From: an uncultured bacterium
Lineage (GTDB): Bacteria > Bacteroidota > Bacteroidia > Chitinophagales > CAIOSU01
Length of the DNA stretch: 8,250 nt
Assembly: GCA_903861055.1 (NCBI GenBank)
Contig: CAIOSU010000110.1
Coordinates: 1 to 8,250, forward strand
Direction: 5' to 3'
The notes under the pieces were generated by a model. It searched no databases and was not told where the DNA came from. It saw nothing but the letters and a program-made list of their open reading frames with translations. Shown one piece after another: positions 1 to 6,559 of this stretch. A program made the translations under genes and the position numbers. Numbering within the stretch: the first letter of the stretch is position 1; each line of letters opens with the position of its first letter.

Positions 1-57
1 GTATACCCTTCAACTAATCAACCAGTAACACAATTAACTATTTAAGCAATAACACAT

Positions 58-65
58 TACCTTTG
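58..65 (+). promoter_or_regulatory. Bacteroidota-type -7 promoter box (TACCTTTG)
   Basis: The octamer TACCTTTG fits the Bacteroidota -7 consensus TAnnTTTG exactly. No TTG is visible at the expected distance upstream (about 17-23 nt), so the -33 element is missing or degenerate. Transcription would start near position 72. That is downstream of the TTG at 63, which lies inside the box, and 18 nt before the ATG at 90. The box therefore argues for the ATG as the start of the Wzz-like gene. Confidence 0.5.
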
Positions 66-89
66 CCCACACAAAAAATTGAACCTCTA

Positions 90-1055
90 ATGGACAGGTC
101 CTTTAACCTAATTGATGCCCTGCGCGTACTAATCAACTGGAAATATCCCATTCTTATTTTTGTGGTACTTTCATCGTTGGGCGGTGTAGCTGTGGCGTTA
201 TTGTTGCCAGAGTATTACAAATCGCAAGTGGTGTTTTACCCAACTAACCCTGCCCGTACAGAGAGTTCGGTGTTGTTTAGCGAGACTACTAGTGAGTTTG
301 CAGCCGACTTTTCGGGTACCAAAAACGATATTAACCGCTTGCTTACCATTGCCACCAGCAGTTCCGTGGTCGATTTTATGGTAAACCACTTCAACTTGGC
401 TATCCATTATGGCTATGATACTTCCAGCACCAGCTACAAGCGCTATAAAGTAACCGAAGAGTTTAAGGATAATTACTCGGTATTGAAGACCGAGAATGGT
501 GCCATTGAAATTACCATTATCGACACCGACCCGGTTTTAGCTGCCGATATGGTAAACATGGCAGCCGTAATGATTGACAAACTGAACAACAGCAGCTTGC
601 AAGATAACAAGGAGAGCGTTACGGCCATGTTCAGCAAGTCGTATGCCGATAAGGTGGCAGAAGTGCAGTCGCTATCGGATACCTTGGCTAAGCTTAAAGG
701 CGAGTATGGCATTGAAATAGTTAGCTCGGGCTCGCCCGACGGATTGCCATTGGTACGTGGTAGCAATGCCCAAGTAGTAGAAACCTATAAAGTACTATTG
801 AAACGCCAAGAAAGCGCCGTAACCGATTTAAACAAAGTAAAATCGTTGTTCGATAGGAACAATGCAGCATCTACTGCCGAGATATCGTCCATGTTCATTA
901 TCGAAAAAGGATACCCTGCTGAAAGAAAGGTAAAACCCATCCGTTGGGCTATTTGCGTAAGTGCTACCCTTATCTCGTTGTTTTTGGGCATAGCCGGTGC
1001 TTTGCTCATCGACCGCATGAAATACATCAAACAAGAGCTTAACAATGCTCAATAA
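90..1055 (+). CDS. Wzz/chain-length-determinant-like polysaccharide co-polymerase
   Basis: This 321-aa inner-membrane protein has the polysaccharide co-polymerase (Wzz, PF02706-like) layout: short cytoplasmic N-terminus, first membrane helix at about residues 20-40, a long mostly periplasmic region with a predicted coiled coil near 180-260, and a second membrane helix at about 286-307 preceded by a proline/charged stretch (PAERKVKP). Such proteins control chain length or export of O-antigen or exopolysaccharide. There is no Walker-type tyrosine kinase domain; the protein ends 14 residues after the second helix. I chose the ATG at 90. The reading frame stays open to a TTG at 63, but that codon lies inside a likely -7 promoter box. 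The gene overlaps the O-antigen ligase-like gene by 11 nt, so the two are probably translated together. Family assignment is by architecture and is fairly secure; the polymer is unknown. Confidence 0.82.
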   Translation: MDRSFNLIDALRVLINWKYPILIFVVLSSLGGVAVALLLPEYYKSQVVFYPTNPARTESSVLFSETTSEFAADFSGTKNDINRLLTIATSSSVVDFMVNHFNLAIHYGYDTSSTSYKRYKVTEEFKDNYSVLKTENGAIEITIIDTDPVLAADMVNMAAVMIDKLNNSSLQDNKESVTAMFSKSYADKVAEVQSLSDTLAKLKGEYGIEIVSSGSPDGLPLVRGSNAQVVETYKVLLKRQESAVTDLNKVKSLFDRNNAASTAEISSMFIIEKGYPAERKVKPIRWAICVSATLISLFLGIAGALLIDRMKYIKQELNNAQ

Positions 1056-2508
1056 AACAATTCCAGCATATCAACTTTGGTGGTTTGCAGGTTTTGCTTT
1101 GTTTTCGCTGACATGCATACTAGGCGCATTTGCCCTGGAGCAGTACATGGTTTTGGTCGTGCCTGTAGTATTGTTGTTTGGCTATGTGGCGTTTATCAAT
1201 TACAAGGCTATTTACTGGCTATTGTTGTTTACTTTGCCGCTTTCAACGGAGCTTGATATTGGCAGCATAGGGCTCGATATGCCCGACGAGCTGCTCATGG
1301 TTTCGCTCATGTTTATTACCCTGCTCGCTATACTGGGCAAACCCCAATTGCTCGATTTCAGATTTGTGAAACACCCCATTATGTTGTTGCTGTTTACGCA
1401 CTTCTTTTTGGTGGTTTTGTTAATCCCCTATTCTGAAAATGGATTGGTAACCATTAAGTATGCCCTCAGCAAGCTTTGGTTTTATGTGCCGTTTCTTATC
1501 CTTACTAGCATGGTAGTAAAGGAGGAAGCAGACCTCAAGAAGTTTTTCTGGTATATCTTTTTGCCCATGACCTTTACGGTATTGTATGTGCTGGTGCGCT
1601 ATGCTGGTTATGGTTTTTCTTTTGAGGAGGTAAACAAACCGATGTACCCATTCTATCGCAATCATGTGAGTTATGCGTGCATGATTACCATTTTTTACCC
1701 CTTCATTTGGCTAGCGGCTACTTGGTACCAACCAGGCACTTGGAAAAAGCGCATTTTGCAATGGAGCAAGTGGTTATATCTTATTGCCATTTATTTCTCC
1801 TACACACGAGCTTGCTACTTGGCTATAGCTGCTATTGCCGTATGCTATGTGATCATTCACCGCGACTTGTTGCGGCAAGTATTGCTTGCTGCCCTCACGG
1901 TAGTAGTGTTGGGTGTAGGCTACTTGGCGCACGATAACAATTACCTCGATTTTGCCCCCGAATACACCAAAACGGTATACCACACCGAGTTTGGCGACCA
2001 CTTAAGAGCTACCGTGAGCTTACAAGATGTATCGAGTATGGAGCGTGTTTATCGCTGGGTGGCGGCCTTCCGCATGATAGCCGATAGGCCGGTAACGGGT
2101 TTTGGTCCGGGCAATTTTTACCCGTACTATATGCGCTACACGGTTAGCGATTTCCGCACCTATACCAGCGACAACCCAGAGCGCAGCACCGCACACAATT
2201 ACTTTTTACTCACGTTGGTTGAGCAGGGCTTGCCGGGCTTGTTTATTTTCTTGCTTACCAGTTTGGCCATTTTCTTTTATGGTCAGCAAGCATATGCTCG
2301 CGCTACCGACCCCATGCAGCGCAAAGTAATAATGACCACCATGCTGGCACTGGTGTGCGTGTATGTAAACTTGCTGCTAAGCGATATGATAGAAACCGAT
2401 AAGGTAGGTAGCTTATACTACATGAGCATTGCCATCATGGTGGTGTTTGCCATCAAAGCCCAAGATAGTTACCAGAAACGGTTGAAGGAAGGCGAACAGA
2501 AAGCTTAA
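1045..2508 (+). CDS. O-antigen ligase/polymerase family membrane protein (Wzy_C-like)
   Basis: This 487-aa polytopic membrane protein (about 10-12 hydrophobic helices) carries the hallmarks of the O-antigen ligase/polymerase superfamily (PF04932, WaaL/Wzy). After a central helix comes SYTRACYLA with Arg255, then a large loop with GFGPGNF (residues 352-358), then TAHNYFLLTLVEQGLPG with His384, then further helices. In the family, an arginine and this histidine in periplasmic loops are important for glycan transfer from undecaprenyl-diphosphate carriers. Whether it polymerises repeat units or ligates glycan to an acceptor cannot be told from sequence, because the two activities share the fold. 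The ATG at 1045 lies inside the end of the Wzz-like gene (11-nt overlap), which supports coupled translation and a common pathway. The stop is 19 nt from the end of the convergent TPR gene, with no clear terminator between them. Confidence 0.85.
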   Translation: MLNKTIPAYQLWWFAGFALFSLTCILGAFALEQYMVLVVPVVLLFGYVAFINYKAIYWLLLFTLPLSTELDIGSIGLDMPDELLMVSLMFITLLAILGKPQLLDFRFVKHPIMLLLFTHFFLVVLLIPYSENGLVTIKYALSKLWFYVPFLILTSMVVKEEADLKKFFWYIFLPMTFTVLYVLVRYAGYGFSFEEVNKPMYPFYRNHVSYACMITIFYPFIWLAATWYQPGTWKKRILQWSKWLYLIAIYFSYTRACYLAIAAIAVCYVIIHRDLLRQVLLAALTVVVLGVGYLAHDNNYLDFAPEYTKTVYHTEFGDHLRATVSLQDVSSMERVYRWVAAFRMIADRPVTGFGPGNFYPYYMRYTVSDFRTYTSDNPERSTAHNYFLLTLVEQGLPGLFIFLLTSLAIFFYGQQAYARATDPMQRKVIMTTMLALVCVYVNLLLSDMIETDKVGSLYYMSIAIMVVFAIKAQDSYQKRLKEGEQKA

Positions 2509-2527
2509 TTGTCGGTACCCTCAATAT

Positions 2528-3652
2528 TTATATCCCCCGCACCTTCTTTTCAAATGCCCTAAATGGCGCCCATTTGCTATAATTCTGAAAAACGGGATCG
2601 CTAAAAAAGGCTTGCTTATTGGTGAGCTTAGTAAAGTAGCCCAATTTGTCGGCTAGTTTCAATTGTTCCAGCATCAGCTCACGCTCAAATTGTGCGGCGT
2701 AGGTTCTGGCTAGTTGGTAGCTGGCAGTGGGTTCTAGGGTTGGTTCGGTTTTGGCGGCTGCGTTAAGGCTTTCCACAGCTTCGGCATACCTGCGTTTGTC
2801 GTATTGCAGCTGGCCTTTTGCTAGCCATGCTATTCCTAGGTTAGGGTATTGTTTTAGGGCCAAATCCATTGCTATAATAGCGGCATCCGTTTTGTTGGCC
2901 TTGGCGTATAGCAAACCGTGGTAGTAATACACCATCGCATCAGTGGCATTGCGCTTAGTTGCAATATTCAGCAACGAGTCGGCAGTAGGGTAGTTGCCCA
3001 ATGAAAACTCAATAAAACCTAAATTGCGGTGCAAGTTGGCCAATGTTGAGTCTAACTTTAATGCTTTCATAAAATCGGCACGGGCCAAAAGTAAGTCGCT
3101 GGTGCTAGCACTTTCAATGTCTTGCAATTGGTATCGTGCCGAGCCTCTATTGTTGTATGCCGAGGCGTTAAGGCTGTCAAGTATTATCGCTTTGTCAAAA
3201 TCCGTAAACGCCAATTGGGTGCGGTTGAAGTTGAAATATATCCAGCCGCGCAAGTTGTGCGCGTTGCCCAAGTCTGGGTATTTCATTAAAAGTTCATTCA
3301 TCCATTTAAGTGCATGAGGCTCATCTTTTTTCGATAGGAAATGCTCGCTCAAAGCATAATAAGATTGAACAAAGGATGGAGTTAGTCTTATGGCTTCTTC
3401 AAAATCAACGAGCGCTTTATCAATATATCCCAACTCATACCAGGTTTTGCCGCGGTTGTAGTACATTACCCCATCGGTTGGATGGTCCATCAGACATTGG
3501 TCGTACAGGGTAAGCGCTTGGCTAAATTGCCCTAATTGGTAAAAGTAGATTGCCTGCGTGCAGCTCGACGGCGCTTGGGCATAAATACTTGAGCCGCCTG
3601 CCAACAAAAGCGGAAACAACAGCAACCGGAACAATGAAGATAAATGCGGCAT
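2528..3652 (-). CDS. exported tetratricopeptide-repeat protein
   Basis: This 374-aa protein begins with a signal peptide: a hydrophobic core at about residues 7-19, with likely cleavage near IYAQ|APSS (residues 23-29). The next Cys (31) is not in a lipobox. The rest is a run of about eight tetratricopeptide repeats (roughly 31-310), with typical pairs such as YNRGKTWYELGYIDKALVDF and AYNNRGSARY. One repeat near residues 175-195 carries an insertion rich in Ser, Asp and Leu. The C-terminal 40 residues (LGYFTKL...FFSDPVFQNYSKWAPFRAF) resemble the capping segment found at the end of many TPR arrays. TPR arrays are protein-interaction scaffolds; no enzymatic domain is visible and the partner is unknown. 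A -7-like box lies 15 nt upstream, so it may be transcribed separately from the two minus-strand genes before it. It converges on the polysaccharide genes. Confidence 0.85.
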   Translation of the reverse strand: MPHLSSLFRLLLFPLLLAGGSSIYAQAPSSCTQAIYFYQLGQFSQALTLYDQCLMDHPTDGVMYYNRGKTWYELGYIDKALVDFEEAIRLTPSFVQSYYALSEHFLSKKDEPHALKWMNELLMKYPDLGNAHNLRGWIYFNFNRTQLAFTDFDKAIILDSLNASAYNNRGSARYQLQDIESASTSDLLLARADFMKALKLDSTLANLHRNLGFIEFSLGNYPTADSLLNIATKRNATDAMVYYYHGLLYAKANKTDAAIIAMDLALKQYPNLGIAWLAKGQLQYDKRRYAEAVESLNAAAKTEPTLEPTASYQLARTYAAQFERELMLEQLKLADKLGYFTKLTNKQAFFSDPVFQNYSKWAPFRAFEKKVRGI

Positions 3653-3667
3653 AAGTTACAACAGGTG

Positions 3668-3675
3668 TAAAGATA
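3668..3675 (-). promoter_or_regulatory. -7-like promoter box (TATCTTTA) for the TPR gene
   Basis: On the minus strand this reads TATCTTTA, one base off TAnnTTTG, 15 nt before the ATG of the TPR gene. The same octamer precedes the histidine kinase gene at 4573-4580. No -33 TTG is seen at the right distance. The predicted transcript start is about 9 nt before the ATG, giving a very short leader. Confidence 0.35.
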
Positions 3676-3709
3676 GCCGTAAAAGTGTATATTATATTAC
3701 CTAATGAAA

Positions 3710-3731
3710 GAAAAAGCTAGGCCGCTTTTTC
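3710..3731 (-). terminator. inverted repeat over the stop codon, possible terminator
   Basis: A perfect 8-bp inverted repeat, GAAAAAGC-N6-GCTTTTTC, has the TAG stop of the Mpo1-like gene at the boundary of loop and right arm. On the minus strand the right arm runs into a T-rich tract (GCTTTTTCTTTC). This resembles an intrinsic terminator whose U-tract pairs with an upstream A-tract. The stem has only two G-C pairs at its top and one at its base, so it may be weak. It fits with the following TPR gene having its own promoter. Confidence 0.4.
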
Positions 3732-4073
3732 GCCATTAATGGTTTTGCGGGCATCGACCATTTTCTTCCCAATTTGGTTGGTAAGTATATGGTAAAACAT
3801 CACAAAGTCCGATCCTAAGCTGTAGAGTGGGTATTGAAACGTAGCAGGTTTGTTTTTCTCAAAAAAGAAGTGACCCACCCAAGCAAAACCATAACCTACC
3901 AAAGGGATAAGGCCAAGCAACGCCCACTTTTGTATCAGTATGGCAATAAAAAGGATAACTATCAAGATAGCGGTGCCAGTAAAGTGAAGTTCTTGGCAGG
4001 TTGGGTCTTGGTGTTGGGTAAGGTAGAAGGGATAAAAATCCTTAAAAGTCTTATACTTGCGTTCTGCGGCCAT
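3717..4073 (-). CDS. Mpo1-like/DUF962 family membrane protein
   Basis: This 118-aa protein matches the DUF962/Mpo1-like family (PF06127, yeast YGL010w type) in length and motifs. It has QHQDPTCQELHFTGT near the N-terminus (His21, His30), two hydrophobic segments at about residues 33-47 and 51-67, then GHFFFEKNKPATF (His68, Glu72, Asn74, Pro76), and a C-terminal YPLYSLGSDFVMFYH (His95). Yeast Mpo1 is an iron-dependent dioxygenase that shortens 2-hydroxy fatty acids during phytosphingosine breakdown, and it needs conserved histidines; the equivalent positions appear intact here. The bacterial substrate is not known. Since some Bacteroidota make sphingolipids and 2-hydroxy acyl chains, a related lipid role is plausible but inferred. 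It lies 57 nt after the small upstream gene on the same strand and 64 nt before the TPR gene. Confidence 0.85.
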   Translation of the reverse strand: MAAERKYKTFKDFYPFYLTQHQDPTCQELHFTGTAILIVILFIAILIQKWALLGLIPLVGYGFAWVGHFFFEKNKPATFQYPLYSLGSDFVMFYHILTNQIGKKMVDARKTINGEKAA

Positions 4074-4130
4074 GGCAATGGTTGGTTTAAGCAGTACTAA
4101 TTTAACTAAAAAAACGAATTGTTGATTGTG

Positions 4131-4403
4131 CTACCCTATTTGCTCAAGGTTAAGGCTGTTTCTAAAAGGAGCAGCCATTGGACCTAGCTTATCAATCATC
4201 TCTTGGCTAATGGGCTTACCATTGTAATAAAGGATGATATTGGTACTTTGCTTGTAAATATAAGTATCGCACGAGTCGGCAGGCACTGCGCTAGGCAACA
4301 CTTTTAAAATATTAGACGATGTATTTTTGGGTAAAGGTTGGCGCGCTGGTGGCTGAACCGAGAACAATAGACCCGGAAAGGCAGCCAAAATAATTGGGTT
4401 CAT
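4131..4403 (-). CDS. small hypothetical, possibly exported protein
   Basis: I do not recognise this 90-aa protein. Its first 15 or so residues are hydrophobic (NPIILAAFPGLLFSV), but there is no basic residue before the core and no clean cleavage site, so a signal peptide or membrane anchor is only possible. The next part is proline-rich (about residues 18-43). The last part (DTYIYKQSTNIILYYNGKPI, then SQEMIDKLGP) looks like a small folded beta-rich domain. One cysteine is present (45). The composition looks like a real protein rather than a shadow, and no competing frame covers the stretch. It is the first of three minus-strand genes and diverges from the histidine kinase gene. The ATG at 4403 is the only good start. 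Confidence 0.5.
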   Translation of the reverse strand: MNPIILAAFPGLLFSVQPPARQPLPKNTSSNILKVLPSAVPADSCDTYIYKQSTNIILYYNGKPISQEMIDKLGPMAAPFRNSLNLEQIG

Positions 4404-4606
4404 GTGTTGCTAGTTTACAAAATAAACTTACCCTTTAAACGTCTTATATTCATTATCAATCTATTAATGAGCTGGTTTTTTAGACAAAAGTAAGTTGGGC
4501 ATTTGTTTGTTGCTTTGGTCGAGGACATTAGCCAGTTTATATAATATATTATGACAAATACCGTTTCACTTCTATCTTTAGCCGTTTGGCAACCCAGTCA
4601 GCCTTT
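4404..4606. other. divergent intergenic region
   Basis: This stretch separates the small minus-strand gene from the histidine kinase. It is A/T-rich. It holds a good -7-like box for the kinase at 4573-4580. On the minus strand it holds a weaker TAAGTTTA (4423-4430), 19 nt before the small gene, with no matching -33 element. I see no RNA gene, long inverted repeat or riboswitch-like structure here. Confidence 0.5.
4573..4580 (+). promoter_or_regulatory. -7-like promoter box (TATCTTTA) for the two-component operon
   Basis: TATCTTTA is one base off TAnnTTTG and identical to the box before the TPR gene. Transcription would begin near 4587, at or after the alternative TTG start (4586), leaving a leader of about 20 nt before the ATG at 4607. 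The box thus favours the ATG. No TTG is seen 17-23 nt upstream. Confidence 0.4.
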
Positions 4607-5632
4607 ATGGTAAACCGTTTAATTGATAGCCGTTGGTTTTATCACCTCCTTTTTTGGGTGGTACTGGTAGGTCTTTTTGGTTTTGTATTGGGCAACAACC
4701 CCGAAGTAACGTACAAGGAGAGCTTTACGGGAGTTGTGTTGCAAGCCATGGCTTATGCAGTAATGGTGTACCTCAATCTTTTGGTTTTGATACCCCGCTA
4801 TTTGCAAACGGGAAAATACGCTCAATACATTGCTTTTTTGATTTTAAGCCTTGCACTTACGGTGCCGCTGCATGCCGCTGCAGATAGATTGGCGCACGAC
4901 ATTAATTATCCTGACGTAGAATATCCTGCTTCTTACATCCAAACATTGCTTAGCTCTAGCATAAACATGCTGGTAATGTTGGCGCTTACAACAGCGCTTA
5001 AGTTTTCTAAAAAGTGGTTTAAAGATCAACAGGAGAAAAAAGACTTGGAACGCGAAAAGCTACAAGCAGAGTTGAAATACTTGAAGGCGCAAATTAATCC
5101 TCACTTTTTATTTAATACGCTCAATAACCTTTACGGCCTTACCCTTAAAAAATCTGACGAAGCACCCGAAATGGTAATGAGGCTCTCAGAAATTATGCGA
5201 TACATGCTGCATGATAGCAATGAACGCTTGGTGCCTTTAGCTTCAGAAATCAATTACCTAAAAAATTACATAGGGTTACAACTCATTAGGCAACTTGACC
5301 GCACAGAGATTCGTTTTGATATTAACCAAGAGCCTAATGGACAGCTTATAGCTCCTTTATTATTGATTCCGTTTGTAGAGAACAGCTTTAAACATGGCGC
5401 TGGTGGCGTTGAAAAAGGGTGGATACATATTAATGTTAGGCTGTCGGGCAATAGATTGACTTTTCGGATAGAGAATAGTAAACCATTGGAACCCCCTGAT
5501 GTGGTTAGCCACGGTATAGGATTGAAAAATGTGCAATCGAGATTAGAACTTTTGTATCCCGATAAGCATAGCCTCATTATTGAAGACGCTGCCGACCATT
5601 ACTTAACAGAACTAAAACTTGAGCTGTCTTGA
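4607..5632 (+). CDS. LytS/YehU-type sensor histidine kinase
   Basis: This 341-aa membrane kinase has four predicted N-terminal helices (about residues 11-29, 43-63, 71-90 and 112-131) and no large extracellular sensor domain. A short charged coiled coil (139-160) leads into a His_kinase domain (PF06580) with the phospho-acceptor motif QINPHFLFNTLNN, His166. The ATP-binding part shows an N-box (IPFVENSFKHG, Asn259) and a G-box (HGIGLKNVQSRL, from Gly303). These are the features of the LytS/YehU kinases that pair with LytTR regulators; the family autophosphorylates and passes the phosphate to its partner. The frame is open to a TTG at 4586, but a promoter box lies just before it, so the ATG at 4607 is preferred. 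Its TGA overlaps the start of the response regulator. The signal is unknown; with so little outside the membrane, a membrane-borne or envelope cue is an inference. Confidence 0.9.
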   Translation: MVNRLIDSRWFYHLLFWVVLVGLFGFVLGNNPEVTYKESFTGVVLQAMAYAVMVYLNLLVLIPRYLQTGKYAQYIAFLILSLALTVPLHAAADRLAHDINYPDVEYPASYIQTLLSSSINMLVMLALTTALKFSKKWFKDQQEKKDLEREKLQAELKYLKAQINPHFLFNTLNNLYGLTLKKSDEAPEMVMRLSEIMRYMLHDSNERLVPLASEINYLKNYIGLQLIRQLDRTEIRFDINQEPNGQLIAPLLLIPFVENSFKHGAGGVEKGWIHINVRLSGNRLTFRIENSKPLEPPDVVSHGIGLKNVQSRLELLYPDKHSLIIEDAADHYLTELKLELS

Positions 5633-6348
5633 AACATACATGTATTATCGTTGACGACGAACCTTTAGCACAGGAGGTGTTGGAGGTTTATCTAAATAAG
5701 CTAGAAAACTTGACATTGGTAGGTAAATGCAGCAATGCCAATCAAGCACAAGAAATATTGAATAGTCAAAAGGTGGATATTGTTTTCTTGGATATAAACA
5801 TGCAAGGGCTGTCTGGTTTAGATTTTTTGAGGAAACTGGCCAATCCACCTAGCGTAATATTTACCACCGCACATGCCGAGCACGCCGTAGAGGGCTTTGA
5901 GTTGAATGCAACCGATTATTTGCTGAAGCCCATATCGTTTGATAGATTCAGTAAGGCTGTTAGTAAAGCCGTGCACATTATTGAGCTCGAGCAGCAGGAC
6001 GAGCAAACCCCCGCCAACGAGGAAGATGACTACATGTTTGTGAAAGCTGACAAAAAAATTGTAAAAATTAAACTTGACGAAATTTTATACATCGAAGGTT
6101 TAAAAGATTATGTAATGATTTTTATACCAGGGCAACGTATTATAACCCTGCAAACCATGAAAAATCTGGAACAGAGACTACCATCGGCCAAATTTATTCG
6201 CTTGCATCGCTCGTTTATAATTTCCATTTCTAAGTTAAAAAGTATTGCCAGCCACTCAGTTGAGATAGGCGAGAAGCAAATTCCGATTGGAAAAAATTAT
6301 AAAGATGCCTTCACTAAGGTTTTAGCCCTTCATAACTACATAAAGTGA
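5629..6348 (+). CDS. LytTR-family response regulator
   Basis: This 239-aa protein is the likely partner of the upstream kinase. The receiver domain (about residues 3-118) has the acidic pair Asp9/Asp10, phospho-acceptor Asp55 (FLDINMQG), Thr80 and Lys100 (LLKP). After an acidic linker (119-134) comes a LytTR DNA-binding domain (about 134-235) with YIEGLKDYV and FIRLHRSFII (His193, Arg194, Ser195). Family members bind imperfect direct repeats upstream of target promoters. The start is TTG at 5629, embedded in TTGA so that it overlaps the kinase stop by 4 nt. No in-frame ATG precedes Met58, inside the receiver domain, and the domain begins immediately after the TTG, so this start is well supported and implies translational coupling. 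The collagen-like genes lie directly downstream and are candidate targets, which is not shown by the sequence alone. Confidence 0.92.
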   Translation: MKHTCIIVDDEPLAQEVLEVYLNKLENLTLVGKCSNANQAQEILNSQKVDIVFLDINMQGLSGLDFLRKLANPPSVIFTTAHAEHAVEGFELNATDYLLKPISFDRFSKAVSKAVHIIELEQQDEQTPANEEDDYMFVKADKKIVKIKLDEILYIEGLKDYVMIFIPGQRIITLQTMKNLEQRLPSAKFIRLHRSFIISISKLKSIASHSVEIGEKQIPIGKNYKDAFTKVLALHNYIK

Positions 6349-6368
6349 CCTCAATTTTCGGGTTCAAT

Positions 6369-6387
6369 AAAACCACTTGCGTGTTTT
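6369..6387 (+). terminator. weak bulged hairpin, possible terminator of the two-component operon
   Basis: AAAACCAC and GTGTTTT pair around a TTGC loop with one bulged C, about 20 nt after the response regulator stop. The stem is short and A/T-rich, and a T-run follows only about 7 nt later (6395-6399). It may be a weak terminator or chance. Confidence 0.22.
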
Positions 6388-6451
6388 GTACGTCTTTTTA
6401 CCTGTTTTTAAGAAATAACGGATGAAATTTTGATTATTTTATCCAAGAAAC

Positions 6452-6482
6452 TTGATTGCCATTTTAATTCAATGTATTTTTG
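6452..6482 (+). promoter_or_regulatory. Bacteroidota promoter TTG-N20-TATTTTTG
   Basis: The -33 element TTG (6452-6454) is 20 nt from an exact TAnnTTTG -7 box, TATTTTTG (6475-6482). Both elements and the spacing fit the TTG-N17-23-TAnnTTTG consensus described for Flavobacterium. It is the only promoter in the window with both boxes. The transcript would begin near 6489, giving a leader of about 70 nt before the collagen-like gene. Confidence 0.6.
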
Positions 6483-6559
6483 ACTTCTGAACCAATTAGG
6501 GTGTTTTTTGCAATGCATATTTTGCACTTAATTACCTAACTACTAATAATAACCAACTA

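Larger units (their letters stand above)
6349..6559. other. regulatory intergenic region upstream of the collagen-like genes
   Basis: This 211-nt A/T-rich non-coding stretch lies between the response regulator and the first collagen-like gene. From left to right it holds a weak bulged hairpin (6369-6387), three T-tracts at 10-bp spacing (6381-6410), a two-element promoter (6452-6482) and a short inverted repeat (6509-6526). The last 20 nt before the ATG are A/T-rich with no Shine-Dalgarno, as is usual in Bacteroidota. Confidence 0.6.

Noticed and set aside
63..1055. Tyrosine autokinase (BY-kinase) function for the Wzz-like protein
   Set aside because: The chain ends 14 residues after the second membrane helix; no Walker motifs or tyrosine cluster are present.
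2509..2527. Bidirectional terminator between the convergent O-antigen ligase-like and TPR genes
   Set aside because: The 19-nt gap contains only the short palindrome GGTACC and no stem with a T-run.
4074..4130. Terminator after the small minus-strand gene (run of T on the minus strand)
   Set aside because: A seven-T run exists, but only a 3-bp stem precedes it, so no convincing hairpin.
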